Of a DNA stretch of 6,645 nt, positions 1-3,879 are shown piece by piece (position 1 is the first letter of the stretch; every line of letters begins with the position of its first letter). Both the position numbers and the translations under genes were made by a program. This DNA is from an uncultured Flavobacteriaceae bacterium (GTDB lineage: Bacteria > Bacteroidota > Bacteroidia > Flavobacteriales > Flavobacteriaceae). The stretch spans positions 1 through 6,645 of the forward strand of contig CAMZLT010000013.1 in assembly GCA_947311745.1 (NCBI GenBank), read 5' to 3'. The notes beneath the pieces are model-generated. The model made no database searches and had not been told where the DNA came from. It saw only the letters and a list, made by a program, of their open reading frames with translations.

Positions 1-1395
1 GATTCTGGTTGGTCTTTTACGCTACAAAGACCAAGTATTAATCCATTTTTACAAACTTCACCAAATAGAGATTTACGTGAAAAATTATTTTTAGGTTATG
101 CAATGCGTGGCAATAACAACAACGATAAAGACAACAAAGCAATTTTAAATGAAATGGCTAATTTGCGATTAGAAAAAGCCACTTTACTAGGTTATAAAAC
201 TTGGGCAGATTATATATTATCCGATAATATGGCTGAAAATCCAGAAAATGTATATCAACTAATGGATAAGCTTTGGCCTTCGGCAATTAAAATAGCAAAA
301 AAAGAGCGTGATTTACTAGCAAGTGAAATGAAAAATGATGGTATTAAAGGAACTTTCCGAGGTAGTGATTGGCGTTATTATGTAGAAAAAGTACGAGCAA
401 AACAGTACAATTTTAACGAAGATGAAACCAAACCATATTTTGAATTTAACAATGTAAAAAAAGGTGTTTTTGCCCTGGCAAACAAATTATTTGGATTAAC
501 CTTTAAAGAACGTAAAGACATACCTACTTGGCATAAAGACCAACAGGTTTACGAAGTTTTAGAAGCAAACGGTAAGCATCTTGGTATTATTTATATGGAT
601 TTCTTTGCACGTGAAAGCAAACGTGGTGGTGCTTGGATGAATGAATTACGCATGCAATCTAACGTAGATAAATTTATTACACCAATAGTAACCAATAATT
701 TTAATTTTCCAGCTCCAACAAAAGATACACCTGCATTATTATCGTTTAGTCAAGCACAAACTTTATTTCACGAATTTGGTCATGGTTTACATGGTTTATT
801 TTCAAAAGTAAAATACGGTTCTATGTCAGGCACAAACGTACCACGAGATTTTGTAGAGTTTCCTAGTCAAGTTATGGAAAACTGGATGAGTGAACCTGAA
901 GTTTTAGCAATGTATGCAAAACATTATAAAACAGGAGAAATAATTCCGAAAGCCTTAATCGAAAAAATGAATAAAGCCAATAGTTTTAACGAAGGTTTTA
1001 GAACAACCGAATATATGGCTGCTGCATATTTAGATATGAATTGGCACACTTTAACAGCTAAAAACACGAAAGATGTAACTCTTTTTGAAAAAGAAGCAAT
1101 GGATAAAATTGGCCTAATCGATGAAATTTTACCTAGATACCGAAGCACGTATTATGCTCATATTTTTTCAGGAGGATACTCTGCTGGTTATTACGCTTAT
1201 TTGTGGTCTGAAATTTTAGATGCTGATACGTTTAGCGAATTCAAAAAAACAGGAAATATTTTTGATCAAACACTAGCAAAAAAATACAGAAAAATGCTTG
1301 CAAGTGGTGGTACAAAATCAGGAATGGAATTGTACAAAGACTTTTTAGGTAGAGATCCAAAAATCACTCCTTTGATTGAGAAAAAAGGTTTTTAA
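1..1395 (+). CDS. dcp: M3-family zinc metallopeptidase, Dcp-like peptidyl-dipeptidase (5' part outside window)
   Basis: The frame is open from base 1, so the ATG at 103 is internal and the true start lies left of the window. 464 residues are visible; Dcp proteins are about 680-710, so roughly the first 220-240 are missing. Numbering from the first visible residue, the gluzincin motif HEFGH is at 257-261 (zinc ligands H257 and H261, catalytic E258) and the third ligand is E286 in DFVEFPSQ, the same spacing as thimet oligopeptidase. The substrate-binding tyrosine cluster GGYSAGYYAYLWSE has Y393, Y397 and Y400. The C-terminus (GRDPKI..LIEKKGF) is the usual Dcp ending. The family removes dipeptides from the C-terminus of short peptides in peptide turnover. 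Location cannot be judged because any signal peptide is outside the window. All visible key residues are intact. The gene converges on the tRNA/MATE genes. Family assignment is firm; Dcp rather than oligopeptidase A rests on closer overall resemblance to E. coli Dcp. Confidence 0.95.
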   Translation, partial: DSGWSFTLQRPSINPFLQTSPNRDLREKLFLGYAMRGNNNNDKDNKAILNEMANLRLEKATLLGYKTWADYILSDNMAENPENVYQLMDKLWPSAIKIAKKERDLLASEMKNDGIKGTFRGSDWRYYVEKVRAKQYNFNEDETKPYFEFNNVKKGVFALANKLFGLTFKERKDIPTWHKDQQVYEVLEANGKHLGIIYMDFFARESKRGGAWMNELRMQSNVDKFITPIVTNNFNFPAPTKDTPALLSFSQAQTLFHEFGHGLHGLFSKVKYGSMSGTNVPRDFVEFPSQVMENWMSEPEVLAMYAKHYKTGEIIPKALIEKMNKANSFNEGFRTTEYMAAAYLDMNWHTLTAKNTKDVTLFEKEAMDKIGLIDEILPRYRSTYYAHIFSGGYSAGYYAYLWSEILDADTFSEFKKTGNIFDQTLAKKYRKMLASGGTKSGMELYKDFLGRDPKITPLIEKKGF

Positions 1396-1667
1396 TTTAT
1401 TGTTTCAAAATTTATTATTTATACTATTGTAAAATTTTGAGTCAGTTATAAAAACTAAAGGAAGGCAATCAAATTTTCGTGTGAGTACAAAATAATTAAT
1501 CTAACTTTACAACAAATTTATATCCACAATATCGCTTTGACGAGACTGTGGATATAAAATCGTTACTAAAGTCCATCGTCAATACAGATATTTTATATCA
1601 AAAAAAATTATTGAATCCCTACTTTTATAACTTACCCTAAGTTCCTTTATATAATGCACAGTCAAAG
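1396..1667. other. Non-coding stretch between convergent peptidase gene and tRNA-Arg
   Basis: No convincing gene is present. It holds an AT-only 9-bp inverted repeat just after the peptidase stop (1405-1413 with 1432-1440, no T-run after it), a 12-bp inverted repeat at 1517-1558 listed separately, and a small gatat/atatc palindrome near 1586-1598. The longest minus-strand reading frame that spans the 12-bp repeat is 26 codons (1496-1576) with no ribosome-binding or promoter signal, so I do not call it a gene. No clean terminator for the peptidase gene is seen before the one at 1668-1704. Confidence 0.6.
1517..1558. repeat. 12-bp perfect inverted repeat (hairpin)
   Basis: The arms tttatatccaca (1517-1528) and tgtggatataaa (1547-1558) are exact reverse complements across an 18-nt loop. 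Within the loop tcg (1532-1534) can pair with cga (1541-1543), extending the fold. Neither strand has a strong T-run directly after it, so it is not a standard intrinsic terminator. It may be an mRNA 3'-end stabilising hairpin for the peptidase transcript or part of a dispersed repeat; the sequence alone does not decide. Confidence 0.6.
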
Positions 1668-1704
1668 AAAAAACGCAACAAACCAAAATAGTTTGTTACG
1701 TTTT
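1668..1704 (-). terminator. Intrinsic terminator of tRNA-Arg, possibly bidirectional
   Basis: On the minus strand an 11-bp stem (arm 1691-1701 pairing with 1673-1683, one G-T wobble) closes a 7-nt loop (1684-1690) and is followed at once by six T residues (1668-1673 on the plus strand read as A). The stem begins about 10 nt after the tRNA discriminator base. Read on the plus strand the same stem, with one C-A mismatch, is followed by five T residues (1701-1705), so it may also stop transcription of the convergent peptidase gene. Confidence 0.8.
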
Positions 1705-1711
1705 TATGTAG

Positions 1712-1785
1712 TGACCTCGACAGGATTCAAACCTGTAACCTTCTGAGCCGTAATCAGATGCGCTATTCAGTTGCGCCACGAGGCC
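1712..1785 (-). tRNA. tRNA-Arg, anticodon ACG
   Basis: The 74-nt cloverleaf is complete: acceptor stem GGCCTCG with CGAGGTC (one G2-T71 wobble), D-stem GCGC/GCGC, anticodon stem TCTGA/TCAGA with loop TTACGGC, variable loop AGGTT, T-stem ACAGG/CCTGT and discriminator A73. The anticodon ACG is at 1749-1751; A34 is expected to be deaminated to inosine by TadA so that CGU, CGC and CGA can be read. A20, an arginine identity base in E. coli, is present. CCA is not encoded (CTA follows A73) and must be added enzymatically. The D-loop AACTGAATA has A at position 19 and the T-loop TTTGAAT has T at 56, replacing the usual G19/C56 pair by A19/U56. A -7-like element lies just upstream and a strong terminator just downstream, so it is probably a monocistronic unit. 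Confidence 0.96.
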
Positions 1786-1797
1786 GTTTTGCGGTTG

Positions 1798-1805
1798 CAA
1801 ATATA
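1798..1805 (-). promoter_or_regulatory. Putative -7 element of the tRNA-Arg promoter
   Basis: The minus strand reads TATATTTG, an exact match to the Bacteroidota -7 consensus TAnnTTTG, ending 12 nt before the first tRNA base, which would give a short 5' leader of about 5-8 nt. The -33 region is weak: the best candidate, TATG at 1828-1831, has a 22-nt spacer where 19-21 is usual. Confidence 0.5.
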
Positions 1806-1844
1806 AATAAATTACTTATAATATATACATAAAATAATTAAAAA

Positions 1845-3188
1845 TTATTTGCTTATTTTTTTTGTCAAATAATTAAAACGCATCAAAAGTAAAATTGCCG
1901 AAACAGTTAGGCTAATTAAAAGACCAATCCAAATACCAAAGGTGCGAAATTCGGTATATAATCCAAGATAATAACAAATTGGAAAACCAATAATCCAATA
2001 TGAAATAAAAGTAATAATTGTAGGGACTTTAACATCTTGTAAACCTCTTAAAGAAGCTAAAACTACTGCTTGTAAACCATCAGATATTTGAAAAACACCT
2101 ACAATTATCAATAAATTGGAAGCTAATAAAATTACCTCCTCATTATCAACAAAAAGAACTGGTAAGCTTTGCTTAAACACCATAAAAAGAATGCTAAAAA
2201 TAGTCATTAATAAAACAATTAGCATAAAGTTTGAAATTGCTATTCGCCGTAAATTTATAAAATTACCTAATCCTTTTTGATTACCTACTCTAATAGTAGT
2301 TGCTACACCAATTCCGATAGAAATCATAAAAGTAGTTGCTGCTAATTTAATGGCAATTTGATTTGCTGCTTGTGGATATTCTCCTAAAACTCCCGCTAAA
2401 ATTATAGATGCTGTAAAAACACCAACTTCAAATAACATTTGCAAAGACGAAGGAAACCCTAAACCGCTAATTTTACCAAACACTTTTCGTTTGAATTCTA
2501 TTCGTTTCAGTGGCTTTAAAAACGGTTTAAATCGTTTATTTCTTTTAATATTAAAATACATTAGTGCTACCATTAGCAATCTAGAAATTAAAGTACCGTA
2601 AGCTGCTCCAACAATTCCTAATTTAGGAAAGATACTCCATCCTGTAATTAAAATATAATTTAAAAATATGTTCACAACTACTGTAACCAATGTAACTTGC
2701 ATAGCATATTTTGTTTGCGACAAGCCATCTGCAAATTGCTTTAACCCTTGAAAAACAAGCATTGGCAAAACTGAAATTGCTACTATTTCAAAATATGGTT
2801 TTGCTAAAGTAACAACACTTGGTGTTTGCTTTAAGTGATTAAGAATTGGTTCTAACAAAAACATTAATCCAACTAATGCAATTCCTAAAACTAACATCAT
2901 TAACATACTATGATTTAAAAAAATCCTACCTTTTTTATAGTTTTTTTCTCCATCGGCTTCTGCAATAAGTGGTGTAATTGCAAAAGAAAAACCAATACCA
3001 ATAGACATTGCTATAAAAATAAGACTATTACCTAAAGATGTAGCTGCCAATTCTTTTGCACCAAGAAATTTACCAACCATTGCATCATCGGCAATACCAA
3101 TGGCAGGATGACCAACTTGACCTACAATCACTGGCCATGCTAATTTTAAATTTGTCTTAAATTCTTTTGTATATTGTGTTAAATACAT
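1845..3188 (-). CDS. MATE-family multidrug efflux transporter, NorM-like
   Basis: This is a 447-residue integral inner-membrane protein, the normal length for the family, with about 12 hydrophobic segments (roughly 14-36, 49-70, 91-113, 133-153, 163-182, 191-212, 239-268, 275-299, 314-338, 353-378, 388-409, 416-437) in two MatE halves. Acidic residues that bind the coupling cation in Vibrio cholerae NorM (D36, E255, D371) have apparent counterparts at D35 (in ADDAMVG), E254 (LFEVGVF) and D370 (FQISDGLQAV), so it looks functional. The family exports cationic drugs, dyes or metabolites by Na+ or H+ antiport; substrate and ion cannot be read from the sequence. The ATG at 3188 is chosen because TM1 begins shortly after it and no in-frame start with a better leader is seen. 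There is no Shine-Dalgarno sequence. The 293-bp gap from DUF3467 argues for its own transcript. No regulator gene is adjacent. Confidence 0.93.
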   Translation of the reverse strand: MYLTQYTKEFKTNLKLAWPVIVGQVGHPAIGIADDAMVGKFLGAKELAATSLGNSLIFIAMSIGIGFSFAITPLIAEADGEKNYKKGRIFLNHSMLMMLVLGIALVGLMFLLEPILNHLKQTPSVVTLAKPYFEIVAISVLPMLVFQGLKQFADGLSQTKYAMQVTLVTVVVNIFLNYILITGWSIFPKLGIVGAAYGTLISRLLMVALMYFNIKRNKRFKPFLKPLKRIEFKRKVFGKISGLGFPSSLQMLFEVGVFTASIILAGVLGEYPQAANQIAIKLAATTFMISIGIGVATTIRVGNQKGLGNFINLRRIAISNFMLIVLLMTIFSILFMVFKQSLPVLFVDNEEVILLASNLLIIVGVFQISDGLQAVVLASLRGLQDVKVPTIITFISYWIIGFPICYYLGLYTEFRTFGIWIGLLISLTVSAILLLMRFNYLTKKISK

Positions 3189-3199
3189 TGATTTTACTC

Positions 3200-3231
3200 T
3201 AAAAATATTGCCTCGTTACGTTAATAACAAT
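3200..3231 (-). promoter_or_regulatory. Weak candidate promoter of the MATE gene
   Basis: On the minus strand ATTG (3228-3231), a 20-nt spacer and TATTTTTA (3200-3207) resemble the Bacteroidota -33/-7 pair TTTG-N19-21-TAnnTTTG, each box with one mismatch. The resulting transcript would have a very short leader before the ATG at 3188. In such AT-rich DNA chance matches are common, so this is tentative. Confidence 0.25.
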
Positions 3232-3285
3232 TTGATTAAACGCATTATTAAAATGAAGTAACTAAAGATACTAAAATTTTGATCT

Positions 3286-3344
3286 GTTACCAGTAAAAAG
3301 TACCTCTTCCTTATACACTCACAACACTGTGTTTTTACTGTAAC
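3286..3344. repeat. Imperfect 13-bp inverted repeat upstream of the MATE gene
   Basis: Left arm gtta (3286-3289), an unpaired c (3290) and cagtaaaaa (3291-3299) pair with tttttactg (3332-3340) and taac (3341-3344). The 32-nt loop can form a small inner stem, cac (3320-3322) with gtg (3329-3331). No T-run follows on either strand. It lies about 100-155 bp upstream of the MATE start in the 293-bp gap after DUF3467, where no gene is seen. It could be an operator-like or RNA structure; function unknown. Confidence 0.45.
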
Positions 3345-3437
3345 TAGTAATTATTGTCATGTTAAAAGCAATAAAATAGCATATTTAATTGCCGTTTAAA
3401 CACATATAACGAAATATGAATGCATAAACAGTATAGC

Positions 3438-3487
3438 AAAAAAAATAATTCCTTTAGACTGCTTAATACATCACAATGGTATTAAGC
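3438..3487 (-). terminator. Possible weak terminator at the end of the DUF3467 gene
   Basis: On the minus strand the 9-bp stem GCTTAATAC/GTATTAAGC (3479-3487 with 3461-3469, 9-nt loop) contains the DUF3467 stop codon at 3482-3484. A run of eight T residues follows (plus-strand A at 3438-3445), but 15 nt separate it from the stem, which is too far for a classical intrinsic terminator. Confidence 0.3.
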
Positions 3488-3793
3488 CTGACCTGCTGGA
3501 CCGAAATTCAACGGAATATTAGGTTGCTCAAACTCTTTAATTTCACCATGAGAAGCTTCAAACCTCTTGATATTTTCTGCCAAAGCCTTTACAAAACGCT
3601 TTGCGTGTTGTGGCGTAAGGATAATTCTAGATTTTACTTTAGCCTTTGGTATTCCTGGCATAATATTTACAAAATCTACTACAAATTCTGAAGCAGAATG
3701 ATTGATAATTGCAAGATTAGCATAGGTTCCTTCAGCCACTTTTTCGTCTAGTTCAATATTTAAGTTTGGTTTTTGATTTTTATTATCTGACAT
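3482..3793 (-). CDS. DUF3467 family protein, function unknown
   Basis: This 103-residue soluble protein has no signal peptide, membrane segment or cysteine. The first 10 residues are polar; residues about 10-90 match the DUF3467 pattern as I remember it (ELDEKVAEGTYANLAIINHS, then EFVVDFVNIMPG, then KVKSRIILTPQHAKRF followed by an amphipathic helix KALAENIKRFE). A Pro/Gly-rich tail ends the protein. The pattern suggests a small beta-rich half followed by a helix, but no fold is proven. It lies 86 bp downstream of rpoC on the same strand with an intrinsic terminator between them. From memory this position after rpoC is common in Bacteroidota, which hints at a link to transcription, but no biochemical role is known to me. 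The ATG at 3793 is preceded by an A/T-rich leader with no Shine-Dalgarno sequence, normal for the phylum. Confidence 0.88.
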   Translation of the reverse strand: MSDNKNQKPNLNIELDEKVAEGTYANLAIINHSASEFVVDFVNIMPGIPKAKVKSRIILTPQHAKRFVKALAENIKRFEASHGEIKEFEQPNIPLNFGPAGQA

Positions 3794-3817
3794 TTTATTT
3801 TAATTTTAAGTATTTAT

Positions 3818-3859
3818 AAAAAAAGCACTGTCAAAAATATAGTAATTTAACAGTGCTTT
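3818..3859 (-). terminator. Intrinsic terminator after rpoC
   Basis: On the minus strand the perfect 10-bp stem AAAGCACTGT/ACAGTGCTTT (arms 3850-3859 and 3822-3831, 18-nt loop) is followed by a T-run; counting from the GC of the 3' arm there are seven consecutive T residues (3818-3824). The stem starts about 20 nt after the rpoC stop codon and its T-run ends 24 nt before the DUF3467 start. It should end or attenuate the rpoBC transcript before DUF3467. Confidence 0.85.
3832..3839 (-). promoter_or_regulatory. Possible -7 element for the DUF3467 gene inside a terminator loop
   Basis: The minus strand reads TATTTTTG, an exact TAnnTTTG match, directly before the 3' arm of the rpoC terminator hairpin and about 38 nt before the DUF3467 start codon. 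No good -33 TTTG lies at 19-21 nt, so the match may be chance. Confidence 0.25.
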
Positions 3860-3879
3860 ATATAGTTTAGAAACAAATA

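Noticed and set aside
103..105. ATG at 103 as the start of the peptidase gene
   Set aside because: The frame stays open to base 1 and the upstream codons encode conserved M3 sequence (W-F-L-x-x-P, RDLREKLF), so the ATG is internal.
924..1148. 74-codon minus-strand open frame inside the peptidase gene
   Set aside because: It lies opposite a well-conserved part of the M3 catalytic domain and has no recognisable features; it is an antisense shadow.
1405..1440. 9-bp inverted repeat tcaaaattt/aaattttga just after the peptidase stop
   Set aside because: It has only one G-C pair, an 18-nt loop and no following T-run, so I do not call it a terminator.
1832..1850. AT-only 8-bp hairpin (aaataatt/aattattt) overlapping the MATE stop codon, possible terminator
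   Set aside because: The stem contains no G-C pair and would be very weak; such palindromes are expected by chance in this AT-rich DNA.
3476..3691. 71-codon plus-strand open frame
   Set aside because: It is antisense to the DUF3467 gene, which is the recognisable coding frame; the Trp/Tyr/Cys-rich translation is typical of a shadow frame.
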